Origin: Flavobacterium sp. 9
GTDB lineage: Bacteria > Bacteroidota > Bacteroidia > Flavobacteriales > Flavobacteriaceae
DNA: 64,000 nucleotides
Reading direction: 5' to 3'
NCBI RefSeq assembly: GCF_002754195.1
Contig: NZ_PEEU01000001.1
Coordinates: 5,022,001 to 5,086,000 of the forward strand
Shown piece by piece: positions 35,100-44,420 of the stretch. The notes below the pieces were generated by a model, which was given only the letters and a program-made list of their open reading frames with translations, made no database searches and was not told the DNA's origin. Numbering within the stretch: the stretch's first letter is position 1; every line of letters starts with the position of its first letter. The translations under genes were made by a program, and so were the position numbers.

Positions 35100-35912
35100 T
35101 TACTTGTTATAATTATCAACAGCATTTCTCACGCTGCCGTATTTTTTTAATAATTCAGAAGCTTCTTCATATGAAACCGGAATTTCTCCCATAATCATTT
35201 TTACACCTCTATCAACCAACTTGATATTGCTTAATTGCATATCAACCATCTTATTACCTTTTACTTTCCCAAGCTGAATCATTGCTGCAGTTGAGATCAT
35301 ATTCAGTACTAATTTCTGAGCCGTTCCTGCTTTCATTCTGGAACTTCCGGTAATGAATTCAGGACCAACAACGACTTCAACAGGAAATTTTGCTGTAAGT
35401 GCCAAAGGACTTCCCGCATTGTTAGTAATGCATCCCGTAACAATATTATTTTTATTACAGGTTTCTAAGCCACCAATAACATAAGGCGTAGTTCCGGAAG
35501 CTGCAATACCAATTACGACATCATTTGGACCAATATTATTGGCTTGCAAATCAATCCAGGCTTGCGTTGCATTGTCTTCGGCATTTTCTACAGCACGGCG
35601 AATTGCAGTGTCACCACCGGCAATAATTCCGTTTACCAGGTCAAAAGGAACTCCAAAAGTAGGAGGACATTCAGATGCATCAACAACGCCTAAACGTCCT
35701 GATGTTCCTGCGCCGATATAAAATAATCGTCCGCCTATTTTTAATTTATCAACAACCTGAGCTACTAAAATTTCAATTTGTGGTATCGCTTTTTGGACAG
35801 CGTTAGGAACAGTTTTGTCTTCCTCGTTGATATTAATAAGCAATTCTTGAACTGACATTTTTTCTAAATGTTCGTATTTTGAAGCTTGTTCTGTGGTCTT
35901 TGTAAAGGTCAT
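35100..35912 (-). CDS. murQ: N-acetylmuramic acid 6-phosphate etherase
   Basis: This 270-residue SIS-domain lyase cleaves the lactyl ether of MurNAc-6-phosphate in peptidoglycan recycling. Hallmarks are FYIGAGTSGRLGVVDASECPPTFG (about 63-85, split here), IAGGDTAIRRAVENAED with the catalytic Glu region, VIGIAASGTTPYVIGGL, and ITGSSRMKAGTAQK. The length is slightly shorter than the typical 300 residues because the C-terminal helical extension is reduced. The organism is therefore likely to recycle MurNAc. Confidence 0.95.
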   Translation of the reverse strand: MTFTKTTEQASKYEHLEKMSVQELLININEEDKTVPNAVQKAIPQIEILVAQVVDKLKIGGRLFYIGAGTSGRLGVVDASECPPTFGVPFDLVNGIIAGGDTAIRRAVENAEDNATQAWIDLQANNIGPNDVVIGIAASGTTPYVIGGLETCNKNNIVTGCITNNAGSPLALTAKFPVEVVVGPEFITGSSRMKAGTAQKLVLNMISTAAMIQLGKVKGNKMVDMQLSNIKLVDRGVKMIMGEIPVSYEEASELLKKYGSVRNAVDNYNK

Positions 35913-35935
35913 TTTTTCGTATAATTACTCTTGCC

Positions 35936-35943
35936 CAAAATTA
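35936..35943 (-). promoter_or_regulatory. candidate -7 element TAATTTTG for murQ
   Basis: Minus-strand TAATTTTG, 23 bases before the murQ ATG, matches TAnnTTTG. The nearest TTG is 12 bases upstream, closer than usual. Confidence 0.4.
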
Positions 35944-35978
35944 ATCTTTTTATCACAATTTTTAGAACCTTTTTAAAA

Positions 35979-35998
35979 GAACTAAAATATTATATTTG
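35979..35998 (+). promoter_or_regulatory. promoter-proximal block GAACTAAAATATTATATTTG, copy 1
   Basis: The TATATTTG core (35991-35998) fits the Bacteroidota -7 element, 18 bases before the ATG of the first AraC gene. The 20-base block is identical to 37222-37241 upstream of the second, so promoter and gene were duplicated together. Confidence 0.6.
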
Positions 35999-36016
35999 AG
36001 AAATATTAAACGATAA

Positions 36017-37161
36017 ATGGATAGATTAGTTTTTATGGATAGCATTGCTCGCATTGCTGTTTTTGTTTCGCTGCTTTTGGCACTTTTTTTACTGACAGTA
36101 AAAACGGAGAATAAATTGGCAAACCGATTATTTGCTAGCTTTATTATTCTATCGGCGATTGATTTCAGCGGGCTTTTAGACTACACATTTCCTCAGCAAT
36201 TTGTGGATTTAGAGATTTTGAGATCTACAACTTGTTTGCTCGAAATGCCTTTGATTTATCTTTATGTTTTGGCAGCTTGTTATTCAGATTTTCGATTAAA
36301 AGGGAAACATTTAATCTATACACTTCCTTTTATTGTAATGAATTTAGTTTTCATGCCCAGATTCTATTTAGAATCCGGAATTGCAAAAGAGTTGTTTATA
36401 GCAAATTATAATAAAATGTCTGAAGTGCTTTTTTTTCAGATTTTAATTGAGTTTCAATATTGGTTTTATATTGTGACTATATTTATAATTTTAAAAAAAT
36501 ACAGAAGAATTTATCTCGATAATTATACCAATCCAAGTACTTCTACCTATAATTGGCTTTTTCAGATGAATTGTGTTTTTGCTGTAATGCATTCTATTAC
36601 GGCAATTAAAAATCTAATGCGTTATACAACTTCAAGAGATGCTTTTCTTTGGGGAAATGTTCTTATGGTAATAATGGCTTTGTGTGTAATATGCTGGTTT
36701 GTAATGAAAGCGCTAAATCATCCGGAACTTTTTAGAGGAATCAATTCGAATTTGCAATTGACAAAAGACTTTTTGCCTAAAGAAAATAAGGAGATTATTG
36801 AAGTAGAAAATAATCAGGATGAAGCTGTTTCTAATCAAATTTCAGCATTGAAAAATTATATACAGAGAAAGAACCTTATCTCGATCCGTCTCTTACTATT
36901 CAGGAATTGGCGAATCAATTTAATGTTCCTGTTCGTGATTTATCCGTTTTGATTAATCAACATATGAATCAGCATTTTTTTGATTTTGTAAATGAATATC
37001 GCATTCAAAAAGCAATGAGTATTTTAAAGAATCCTGTAAAAAATAATCTGACCGTTTTAGAAATCTTATACGAAGTAGGTTTTAATTCTAAATCATCGTT
37101 CAATACTTCCTTCAAAAAACATACAAATCTCACGCCTACAGCTTATAGAAACGCTTCATAA
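36017..37161 (+). pseudogene. membrane AraC-family regulator, frameshifted
   Basis: Two frames together match the intact paralogue at 37262-38404. The first frame (36017-36952) encodes about six membrane helices and the linker, ending in unrelated residues. The second (visible up to 37161) encodes the AraC-type DNA-binding domain (PVRDLSVLINQHMNQHFF, YRIQKAMSILKNP, ILYEVGFNSKSSFNTSFKK). Aligning with the paralogue places a one-base deletion at about 36861-36867, just where IEKEPFLDP begins. If real, the sensor is separated from its DNA-binding domain. A sequencing error is possible. The residual coding quality is high, so the event is recent. Confidence 0.85.
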
Positions 37162-37221
37162 TACTAAAATTTCAAGAGCGTTTTTTGTTGTGATACTTAA
37201 TTTTATGAATTCAGGTTAAAG

Positions 37222-37241
37222 GAACTAAAATATTATATTTG
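37222..37241 (+). promoter_or_regulatory. promoter-proximal block GAACTAAAATATTATATTTG, copy 2
   Basis: Identical 20 bases to 35979-35998, with the TATATTTG core at 37234-37241, 20 bases before the ATG of the intact AraC gene. Confidence 0.6.
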
Positions 37242-37261
37242 TTTAATAATCAGAAAAATTA

Positions 37262-38404
37262 ATGGATATAGATAGCTTTTTGAGTGTTATGGGCTGGATG
37301 TCAGTTTTTGTATCACTATTACTGGCATTCTTTTTAATCACTGTGAAAACACAAAATAAACTGGCAAACAGACTATTTGCTTTATACTTATTGTTTTTTG
37401 CAATTGACAATACCGGAATTTTTATAAGCGAGAGTTTCGTTAAAGCACATTTTAATTTGGAATTTTTCAGATGGACGACTTGTGCTTTCACACTTCCTGT
37501 TTTCTACCTTTATATAGTATCGGTTTGTTTTACTGATTTTCGATTAAAACCGAAGCATTTAGTTCATGCAATTCCATTTATAATCATAAATGCCGTTTTT
37601 GTATTCAGACTTTATTTTTTAAGTGATGTAGATAAAATGCAATTTTATGAGCATCGCAGTCAAATGCCTGAATTTTACAGTTTCCAGTTGGTTTTGGCTT
37701 TGCAAATTGTATTCTATAGTATTGCAACATTTTCAGTTTTAAAAAGATACAGAGAAATATATCAGGAAAATTATGCGAATCCTAAAACTTCGATTTTTAA
37801 ATGGTTGTTTCAAATATCGGTGGTTTTCTTTACTTTATATTATTTGTCAATTGCTAAGAATGTTTTAAGATTTACTCCTTTTGAATCGCTGTGGATTTGG
37901 GCAAATGTTTTCATGCAATTTTGGGCGTTAATCGTAACGTGTTGGTTTGTATTGAAAGCGTTGAATCATCCCGAACTTTTTAGAGGAATTGATTCTAAAT
38001 TGGAATTAGCAAGAGATATTCTTCCGAAAGTAAATGTTATCGAAATAAACGATTCTAAAAACGAGATAATTTCGGCGCAAATTTCGGCACTAAAACAATA
38101 TATGATCGAAAAAGAACCTTTTCTGGATCCATCGCTTACAATTCAGGAACTGTCAAATCAAATTGAAATTCCGGTTCGTGATTTGTCGGTTTTGATTAAT
38201 CATCATATAAATCAGCATTTTTTTGATTTTGTAAATGAATATCGCATTCAAAAAGCAATGAGTATTTTGAAAAATCCGCTAAAAAGTGACTTGACAGTTT
38301 TAGAAATTCTGTATGAAGTTGGTTTTAATTCAAAATCATCATTTAATACTTCGTTTAAAAAATATACAAATTTAACGCCAACGGCTTACCGAAACGCTTC
38401 ATAA
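37262..38404 (+). CDS. membrane-integrated AraC-family transcriptional regulator
   Basis: This 380-residue protein has six or seven membrane helices in the first 240 residues, a linker with ALNHPELFRGIDSKLEL, and a C-terminal AraC domain (about 270-380) with both helix-turn-helix units (LTIQELSNQIEIPVRDLSVLI and LTVLEILYEVGFNSKSSFNTSF, shown in part). Such fusions sense a membrane or periplasmic signal and act directly on DNA. It is a tandem paralogue of the frameshifted gene and lies just upstream of an outer-membrane receptor gene, its likely target by position. Confidence 0.88.
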   Translation: MDIDSFLSVMGWMSVFVSLLLAFFLITVKTQNKLANRLFALYLLFFAIDNTGIFISESFVKAHFNLEFFRWTTCAFTLPVFYLYIVSVCFTDFRLKPKHLVHAIPFIIINAVFVFRLYFLSDVDKMQFYEHRSQMPEFYSFQLVLALQIVFYSIATFSVLKRYREIYQENYANPKTSIFKWLFQISVVFFTLYYLSIAKNVLRFTPFESLWIWANVFMQFWALIVTCWFVLKALNHPELFRGIDSKLELARDILPKVNVIEINDSKNEIISAQISALKQYMIEKEPFLDPSLTIQELSNQIEIPVRDLSVLINHHINQHFFDFVNEYRIQKAMSILKNPLKSDLTVLEILYEVGFNSKSSFNTSFKKYTNLTPTAYRNAS

Positions 38405-38440
38405 TAAGTGTTTTGTAAAAAGTCGTACTTCATGTCTAAT

Positions 38441-38487
38441 AAAGTCGAACCAATTTCCTGAGTAGAAATTGGTTCGACTTTTTTTTG
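38441..38487 (+). terminator. strong intrinsic terminator after the AraC gene
   Basis: The arms AAAGTCGAACCAATTTC / GAAATTGGTTCGACTTT enclose a 7-base loop and are followed by eight T. It separates the regulator from the receptor gene. Confidence 0.93.
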
Positions 38488-38558
38488 TCGGTCGCGTACG
38501 CAACATTTCTAAGGCAACTTTGCTTCAAATTAATCGAACAAGTTTAAAATTAGAAATT

Positions 38559-40943
38559 ATGAAAAAAGTTAACCTCTTTATTTTTTTACTATTGCCTCTT
38601 TTTTGTTTAGCGCAAACAACCTTTAAGTTAAATGGAAAAGTTGCCGATGAAAAAGCTCCAGTTGCCTGGGCAGATGTTGTAATCTTAAATCAAGAAGGAA
38701 AAATTATAACTGGAACTACAACAAAAGAAGACGGAAGTTTTGAATTGATGCTAAGCAAAGGATTCTGTAAAGTAAAAATAAGCCCGATTGGATATTCTGA
38801 ATTTGAGAAAGATATTATGATAGAAAAAGACATCAATTTAGGTTTGATTACTTTAAAAGAAAATGTGACGAATTTGGGCGAAGTTGTTATTCAAGCTAAA
38901 AGAAATATGATTGAGCAAAAAACAGATCGTTTGGTTTATAATCTTGAAAATAATGTAACAAATGTTGGAGGCGATGCTTTGAGTGCCATAAATACGGCGC
39001 CGGGCGTTGCGGTACAAAATGATGTTATTAATATTTTAGGAAAAGGTGCTTCACGTGTAATGATCGACGGAAGAATGATCGAATTAACGGGTGAAGAACT
39101 GAATAATTATCTGAAATCTATTTCGGCAAGTGATATTAAAAATATCGAGATTATAAGTAATCCTTCGTCGAAATATGAAGCGGAAGGAACGGGCGGATTA
39201 ATCAATATTATTATGAAAAAAGGAGTTAGAGATTCCTGGAAAAATACGACTACAGCTTCATACGATCAAAATAAATACGGGATTTATAATTTGAGAAATA
39301 ATTTCTTTTACAATAAAAACAAGTTCCGATTTTCGGCAAGTATTAACGGAAAATCGGGTTATAGTAATCTAAAGGAAACGTTGGATATGTATTTTGCCGA
39401 AGGACCTACGAAAATGGATGTAACGACAAAATATAATCAAGAAAACCTATCTGGAAAAGTGGCTTTGGATTACGATCTTTCGGAAAAAACAAGTATTGGT
39501 TTTCAAATTTTAAGAGACAGAAGCAATCCGAATTTTGATTCAGATATTAGAATCAATAATTATAATGCTCAAAATCAATTAGAAAGTTATATCATCAATA
39601 AAAGCTTTTTGGATCGAAAAGTGGGGAATGAGACTTATAATTTGCATTTGATTACTAAACTTGATTCTCTTAATCGTAAATTATCTTTTGATGTTGATTA
39701 CTTTAATTATGATTCAAAATTTGACAGAAACTTTCTTGCGAACAATTATGATGCTGATGGAACTTTTGTTGATGTAAATCAATCGGCGCGAAATTTTTCT
39801 AATCAGAATATTGATAATTTGAGTTTCAAGGCAGATATGGATCATCCGCTTGAAGCGTTGAACTTATCTTATGGCGCAAAAGCGAGTTTTACAACCAGTA
39901 AAAGTGATGTTCTTTTCTTTAATACAATTACAGGAACTCCGGTTTTAGATCCTAACCAAACGAATAAATTTAAATACACCGAAAATAATCAGGCGGTTTA
40001 TATTAGCGGAAATAAAAAAATCAATGAAAAATGGGATTTTCAATTGGGATTGCGATTAGAAAATACACAAACGAATGGTTTTTCGGAAACTTTAAATCAG
40101 GAAACGGTAAACAATTATTTTAAATTATTTCCAACGTTTTATGCTTCTTATAAGAGAAATGAAGATAATAATTTTAGCTTAAACTATGGAAAAAGAATCC
40201 GCAGACCTGGTTTTTCTTTATTGAATCCGTTTAGAGTTTATATAAGCAGTAATAGTTATTCTGAAGGAAATCCGTTTTTGAAACCTTCTTTTAGTGACAA
40301 TTTTGAGTTTGTACATTCTTATAAAAAAATATTGAGAACGAGTCTTTTCTTAAATTCGATTACGGATGGTTATGGCGTAATATTTACTGCAAATCCGGAA
40401 ACGCTTACACAAGTTGTGTCAAGAGATAATTATTTTAAAGGTATTAATTATGGAATTGGAGAAACGTATTCAGTAAGTTTTGCAGATTGGTGGGAAAGCG
40501 AGAATTCTATTTATTTTTTAGGATCTAATATTAAGTTTATAAAAGATATTAATGCAACTCCGGCAAATGGTCTTGAAGTAGATTTTTCAACAAACAATAC
40601 ATTTTCATTAGGAAAAACGTCAAAATTGCAAGTAGATTTTACTTATACTTCTCCTTATAAAAGTGGTTTGTATGAAACGGGATATGTGTCGAGTTTGAAT
40701 ATTGGTTATAAACAAGATTTGCTAAATAAATCATTACAAATTGCTTTTCTATTAAATGATATTTTTAATACATCTTATTTAAAAAATGATGTTTCGATTG
40801 TAAATGGTGTGAAGCAGGTTTATAGCCAAAATGAAAGTAACCGATTTGCGCGCGTATCTGTAGTTTATAATTTTGGAAACAAAAAAATCAATGTTAGCCA
40901 ACGTACTTCTGGAAATGAAGAAGAGAAAAATAGAGCTAGATAA
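38559..40943 (+). CDS. outer membrane beta-barrel receptor, TonB-dependent-like
   Basis: A start at ATG 38559 gives 794 residues with a clean signal peptide (MKKVNLFIFLLLPLFCLAQ); the frame from 38469 includes the terminator tail. Order: CarboxypepD_reg-like domain (about 20-105), plug domain (about 120-220, with VMIDGRMIELTGEEL and KYEAEGTGGLINIIMKKG), then an outer membrane beta-barrel family domain. Length and organisation resemble the OMP_b-brl_3 receptors of Bacteroidota. No SusD or anti-sigma gene is adjacent. The tandem AraC genes upstream are the nearest candidate regulators. The substrate is unknown. Confidence 0.88.
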   Translation: MKKVNLFIFLLLPLFCLAQTTFKLNGKVADEKAPVAWADVVILNQEGKIITGTTTKEDGSFELMLSKGFCKVKISPIGYSEFEKDIMIEKDINLGLITLKENVTNLGEVVIQAKRNMIEQKTDRLVYNLENNVTNVGGDALSAINTAPGVAVQNDVINILGKGASRVMIDGRMIELTGEELNNYLKSISASDIKNIEIISNPSSKYEAEGTGGLINIIMKKGVRDSWKNTTTASYDQNKYGIYNLRNNFFYNKNKFRFSASINGKSGYSNLKETLDMYFAEGPTKMDVTTKYNQENLSGKVALDYDLSEKTSIGFQILRDRSNPNFDSDIRINNYNAQNQLESYIINKSFLDRKVGNETYNLHLITKLDSLNRKLSFDVDYFNYDSKFDRNFLANNYDADGTFVDVNQSARNFSNQNIDNLSFKADMDHPLEALNLSYGAKASFTTSKSDVLFFNTITGTPVLDPNQTNKFKYTENNQAVYISGNKKINEKWDFQLGLRLENTQTNGFSETLNQETVNNYFKLFPTFYASYKRNEDNNFSLNYGKRIRRPGFSLLNPFRVYISSNSYSEGNPFLKPSFSDNFEFVHSYKKILRTSLFLNSITDGYGVIFTANPETLTQVVSRDNYFKGINYGIGETYSVSFADWWESENSIYFLGSNIKFIKDINATPANGLEVDFSTNNTFSLGKTSKLQVDFTYTSPYKSGLYETGYVSSLNIGYKQDLLNKSLQIAFLLNDIFNTSYLKNDVSIVNGVKQVYSQNESNRFARVSVVYNFGNKKINVSQRTSGNEEEKNRAR

Positions 40944-40979
40944 TTAGATAATTTGTCAATTAGAAAATTAGATAATTGT

Positions 40980-41022
40980 AAATAAAACAAGTAGAAAGCT
41001 CTCGCAACTACTTGTTTTATTT
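40980..41022. terminator. bidirectional intrinsic terminator
   Basis: AAATAAAACAAGTAG and its exact complement enclose a 13-base loop. It can end the plus-strand receptor transcript and the minus-strand ZIP transcript. Confidence 0.88.
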
Positions 41023-41029
41023 CGCATTT

Positions 41030-41132
41030 TTGTCATTTCGAGGAACGAGAAATCTTCACAAGAAACTAACACAAAGTATTTTCCTGAATTGTCGAGCTAC
41101 TTGCGAAGATTTCTCGTTCCTCGAAATGACAA
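41030..41132. repeat. perfect 28-bp inverted repeat (MITE-like)
   Basis: Arms at 41030-41057 and 41105-41132 are exact complements over 28 bases (starting TTGTCATTTCGAGGAACGAG) around a 47-base spacer. It is short, non-coding and palindromic. It could be a REP-like or miniature mobile element, or fold as an RNA in the ZIP/receptor 3' regions. Confidence 0.88.
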
Positions 41133-41196
41133 GTTTGTGGGGATGATTACGAAGAATGGATTAATTCGTTTAAACTTACAGAAAGTCACGCCCAAC

Positions 41197-41865
41197 TTAT
41201 AATAAGAATGCCAATAAAATTCCAAGAACTATCATTGAAACTTTGGCAATATTGAATTTATGTCCTTCGCTGCTTTCGAAAATAATTGTTGATGAAATAT
41301 GGAATAAAATTCCAATTACGATCGCCGTTATTTGGGTATAATATTCGTTTAGAAAAGGTAAATATTCGGAAGCAATTGTACCTAAAGGCGTCATGATTGC
41401 AAATGTAAGCATGAAAATAAAAATGGCTTTTTTATCCAGATTTGCATTTATGAAAAAAGTGGTTAGAATCACGGCGATTGGCAAGTGATGAATCGCAATT
41501 CCTACTGCTAAATCGTGGTGATGACTAACGGGAAAACCTTCTAAAAAGGCGTGAATACACAAGCTGATAAAAAGCAACCATGGAATTTGAGACATTTGCG
41601 CATGTCCGTGAACGTGTCCATGTTCGGCTCCTTTTGAGAAAAATTCTAATATGATCTGGAACAAAATTCCGACCATAATAAATAAGCCAATATTGTGATT
41701 GTGTGATTCGTAAACTTCCGGCAATAAATGCATTACGGTTAACGATAGTAAAAATGAACCGCTAAATGCTAATAATAATTTTAGATTGGTTTTGTTTTTA
41801 GGTTTTAAAAACAAAGCCACAATATATCCTAAAAGTACAGAAATTAAGGGTAATAAATAACTCAT
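41197..41865 (-). CDS. ZIP family metal transporter
   Basis: This 222-residue membrane protein has eight predicted helices. Helices IV and V carry CIHAFLEGFPVSHHHDL and AIHHLPIAVIL, the metal-binding His/Glu/Pro pattern of ZIP carriers, and the loop between helices III and IV is His-rich (EHGHVHGHAQ). ZIP proteins import zinc or other divalent metals into the cytoplasm. The ion preference cannot be told from sequence. It stands alone between repeats. Confidence 0.93.
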   Translation of the reverse strand: MSYLLPLISVLLGYIVALFLKPKNKTNLKLLLAFSGSFLLSLTVMHLLPEVYESHNHNIGLFIMVGILFQIILEFFSKGAEHGHVHGHAQMSQIPWLLFISLCIHAFLEGFPVSHHHDLAVGIAIHHLPIAVILTTFFINANLDKKAIFIFMLTFAIMTPLGTIASEYLPFLNEYYTQITAIVIGILFHISSTIIFESSEGHKFNIAKVSMIVLGILLAFLL

Positions 41866-41872
41866 TTTTTAT

Positions 41873-41946
41873 TGTTTAATCGTTTTTTAATTGTTTAATC
41901 GTTGATTTGTTTAATCGGTTAAACGGTTAAACAATTTAACGATTTA
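41873..41946. repeat. GTTTAATCG/CGATTAAAC repeat tract
   Basis: Imperfect iterations of TGTTTAATCG and its complement (AAACGGTTAAAC, AACGATTTACC). Related tracts lie at 9222-9250 and 9370-9420 around the serA/serC spacer. It could form hairpins; no gene is present. Confidence 0.55.
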
Positions 41947-41950
41947 CCAG

Positions 41951-42715
41951 TTACTTAAAAATCATGATTAATCGTTCGCTTTCTAATTTGTGAAACTTTT
42001 TTAGTTTGTAGTCTCCAAAAATATCGAGCAGAAAAATACCGGCTTCGGCCATTAATTCTTCAAAGTCTTTTAATGTCAGGGCTTTTACTTTTTCGGTAAA
42101 ATGATAAGTTTGGCCTTGATCTTCAAAGTCTATTTCTTTAAAAATATGCCCATCTTCAACATATCTTTTAATTTTAAAATCGATTCCTTCTACGGTTTTT
42201 ACTTCTTCAGGCACTAAAGTTTCGATTACCTGATTTACATTCATGAAATCAATTACGGCAAAACCATATTCAGACAAGCTTTCTTTGATTGCTTTTAAGG
42301 TTGTTAAGTTGTCATCGTCACTTTCGAAATATCCGAAACTGGTAAACAAATTAAAAATAGCATCAAATTTTTCTTCGAATGGCTCGCGCATATCGTGCAC
42401 TTTAAAATGCAGGGTTTCGTTACTGTTTTTACTGGCTTCGGCGATACTGTTTTCAGACAAATCAGCGCCTAAAACGTTAAAACCTAATTGGTTTAAGTAA
42501 ATCGAATGACGCCCTTTTCCGCAAGCTAAGTCAAGTACTTTTGCTTTTTCGGGAAGGTTTAGATAATGCGTAAGATTATCCATAAAAATCTGCGCTTCTC
42601 TGTAATTTCGGTCTTTATAAAGAATGTGATAATACGGAGTATCAAACCATGATGTGAACCAGTTTTGAGTGTTACGCTCCTGATTTGGTGTTGATGAGTT
42701 TGGTGCTTCAGACAT
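41951..42715 (-). CDS. class I SAM-dependent methyltransferase
   Basis: This 254-residue protein has the Rossmann-type SAM-binding core VLDLACGKGRHSIYL (about 61-75), GADLSENSIAEA and the later AIFNLFTSFGYFE. The rest has no substrate-specific signature I recognise. It may act on a small molecule or protein. It diverges from the THUMP RNA methyltransferase gene, with overlapping candidate promoters in between. Confidence 0.88.
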   Translation of the reverse strand: MSEAPNSSTPNQERNTQNWFTSWFDTPYYHILYKDRNYREAQIFMDNLTHYLNLPEKAKVLDLACGKGRHSIYLNQLGFNVLGADLSENSIAEASKNSNETLHFKVHDMREPFEEKFDAIFNLFTSFGYFESDDDNLTTLKAIKESLSEYGFAVIDFMNVNQVIETLVPEEVKTVEGIDFKIKRYVEDGHIFKEIDFEDQGQTYHFTEKVKALTLKDFEELMAEAGIFLLDIFGDYKLKKFHKLESERLIMIFK

Positions 42716-42745
42716 TTATTCTATTTCAATTAATTCAAAGTACCG

Positions 42746-42753
42746 CAAATTTA
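42746..42753 (-). promoter_or_regulatory. candidate -7 element TAAATTTG
   Basis: Minus-strand TAAATTTG, 30 bases before the methyltransferase ATG at 42715. It lies three bases from the opposing plus-strand core. Confidence 0.45.
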
Positions 42754-42756
42754 GTG

Positions 42757-42764
42757 TATTTTTG
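42757..42764 (+). promoter_or_regulatory. candidate -7 element TATTTTTG
   Basis: Plus-strand TATTTTTG matches TAnnTTTG, 83 bases before the THUMP methyltransferase ATG. Divergent with 42746-42753. Confidence 0.45.
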
Positions 42765-42847
42765 CCGAAAAATAACTATTTCGTGACGATACCTGAATAA
42801 TCAGATGTGTGTTTGCGATCGGAGTTTTTTTTAATACAAAAATAAAG

Positions 42848-44011
42848 ATGGAAGAAAATTTTAGAATGATTGCCAAATGTTTTTTTGGTTTTGAAGAAAT
42901 ATTAGAGAAGGAATTAAGAGATCTTGGCGCTCAGGATGTCGAAAAAGGAGTGAGAATGGTGAGCTTTAAAGGTGATAAAGGCTTTATGTACAAAGCCAAT
43001 TTGTCTTTGCGTACCGCTCTTAAAGTTTTAAAACCTATTTACTCGTTCAGAGCTAATAATGAACAAGCATTATACAAAGGAATTTCCGGCGTTAACTGGT
43101 CTAAATTATTAAACGCAAACCAGACTTTTGTAATTCATGCGACGGTACATTCGACTTATTTTAATCACTCAGAATTTGTTTCTCAAAAATGTAAAGATGC
43201 GATTGTAGATCAATTTAGAGAAAGAACTGGACAACGTCCAAGTATTGATAAAGCGTTTCCGGATTTGCGAATCAACATTCATATTGACAAAGATCAGGTT
43301 TCGGTTGCATTAGATACTTCAGGAAATTCATTGCACCAACGTGGTTACAGAACTGCAACGAATATTGCGCCAATTAACGAAGTTTTGGCTGCAGGAATCT
43401 TATTATTATCGGGTTGGGAAGGACAAAGTCACTTTTTGGATCCAATGTGTGGTTCGGGAACTTTCCTTGCAGAAGCTGCGATGATTGCTTGTAATATTCC
43501 GGCAAATATCAACAGAAAAGAATTTGCATTCGAAAAATGGAAAGATTGGGATAATGATTTATTCGATCAGATTGTAAACAGTTTGATGAAAAAAACAAAG
43601 GAATTCCACTATACTATAAAAGGTTTTGATAAAGCGCCAAGTGCTGTAAATAAAGCCAAAGACAATATCAGAAATGCCAATTTGGAGGATTATGTTACGA
43701 TTTCTGAAAACAACTTTTTCGACACTGAAAAAGAAGTAGAAGGAAAGTTACATATGGTTTTTAATCCGCCTTATGATGAGCGTTTGGATATTCATATGGA
43801 AGAATTCTACAAAAATATTGGCGATACTTTAAAGAAAAGTTACCCGGGAACAAACGCTTGGTTTATTACCGCAAATCTTGAAGCCTTGAAATTTGTGGGA
43901 CTAAAACCATCAAGAAAAATCAAACTTTTTAACGCAAGCCTTGAAGCACGTTTGGTAAAATACGAAATGTACGAAGGTAGTAAGAGAACGAAATTTCAGA
44001 TCTCAGAATAG
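42848..44011 (+). CDS. THUMP-domain RNA methyltransferase (RlmL/Trm14 type)
   Basis: A start at ATG 42848 gives 387 residues (MEENFRMIAKCFFGFEEILE); the GTG at 42809 lacks support. A THUMP domain (about 60-165) precedes a Rossmann methyltransferase domain with HFLDPMCGSGTFLAEAAM and the catalytic VFNPPYDERL, the (N/D)PPY motif for amino-group methylation. Members make m2G in 23S rRNA (RlmL N-terminal half) or tRNA. Without the C-terminal RlmK half it corresponds to the RlmL module only. Confidence 0.92.
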   Translation: MEENFRMIAKCFFGFEEILEKELRDLGAQDVEKGVRMVSFKGDKGFMYKANLSLRTALKVLKPIYSFRANNEQALYKGISGVNWSKLLNANQTFVIHATVHSTYFNHSEFVSQKCKDAIVDQFRERTGQRPSIDKAFPDLRINIHIDKDQVSVALDTSGNSLHQRGYRTATNIAPINEVLAAGILLLSGWEGQSHFLDPMCGSGTFLAEAAMIACNIPANINRKEFAFEKWKDWDNDLFDQIVNSLMKKTKEFHYTIKGFDKAPSAVNKAKDNIRNANLEDYVTISENNFFDTEKEVEGKLHMVFNPPYDERLDIHMEEFYKNIGDTLKKSYPGTNAWFITANLEALKFVGLKPSRKIKLFNASLEARLVKYEMYEGSKRTKFQISE

Positions 44012-44166
44012 GTACAAAGGTTCAGAGTTTCTAAGATGCTAAGGTGCTAAGTTTTAAAATTAGTACGTGAAGTTTATAATAAACAATTTAAGGTTCAGTA
44101 AAAATAAGTTTCTAAATAAAATCTCAGGAACTTAGATTCTCAGAACCTTAGTAACTCAAAAAGAAA

Positions 44167-44403
44167 ATGTCAAAACTACAAGTAAGAGCTTTTTTATACC
44201 AATTAGGATGTTTCGCAATTTTGTTTATTGCAGGAAGATTCGTGGTTGCATCATATACTCAATTAACAGGTCTTTGGATTCCGGTGACGGCATTTATAGT
44301 GGCGACATTGATTTCGCCTAAATTCCAGGCGGTAAGAACCAAAGATGGCGAGAAATTGTTTATGAAATGGATTTTTATAAAAGGAATTAGAGAAATTGGA
44401 TAA
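44167..44403 (+). CDS. small membrane protein, conserved-looking
   Basis: This 78-residue protein has two membrane helices (about 10-28 and 33-50) and a basic C-terminus (DGEKLFMKWIFIKGIREIG). I recognise no named family, though the composition and N-terminus (MSKLQVRAFLYQLGC) look like small flavobacterial membrane proteins. It lies just upstream of the racemase pseudogene, possibly in the same transcript. Confidence 0.68.
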   Translation: MSKLQVRAFLYQLGCFAILFIAGRFVVASYTQLTGLWIPVTAFIVATLISPKFQAVRTKDGEKLFMKWIFIKGIREIG

Positions 44404-44420
44404 CTAAAAATGATTTTTGT

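Noticed and set aside
36855..36870. Programmed frameshifting in the first AraC gene
   Set aside because: I see no clear slippery heptamer with a following stem-loop, and the intact paralogue has no such site. A simple deletion or a sequence error explains the data better.
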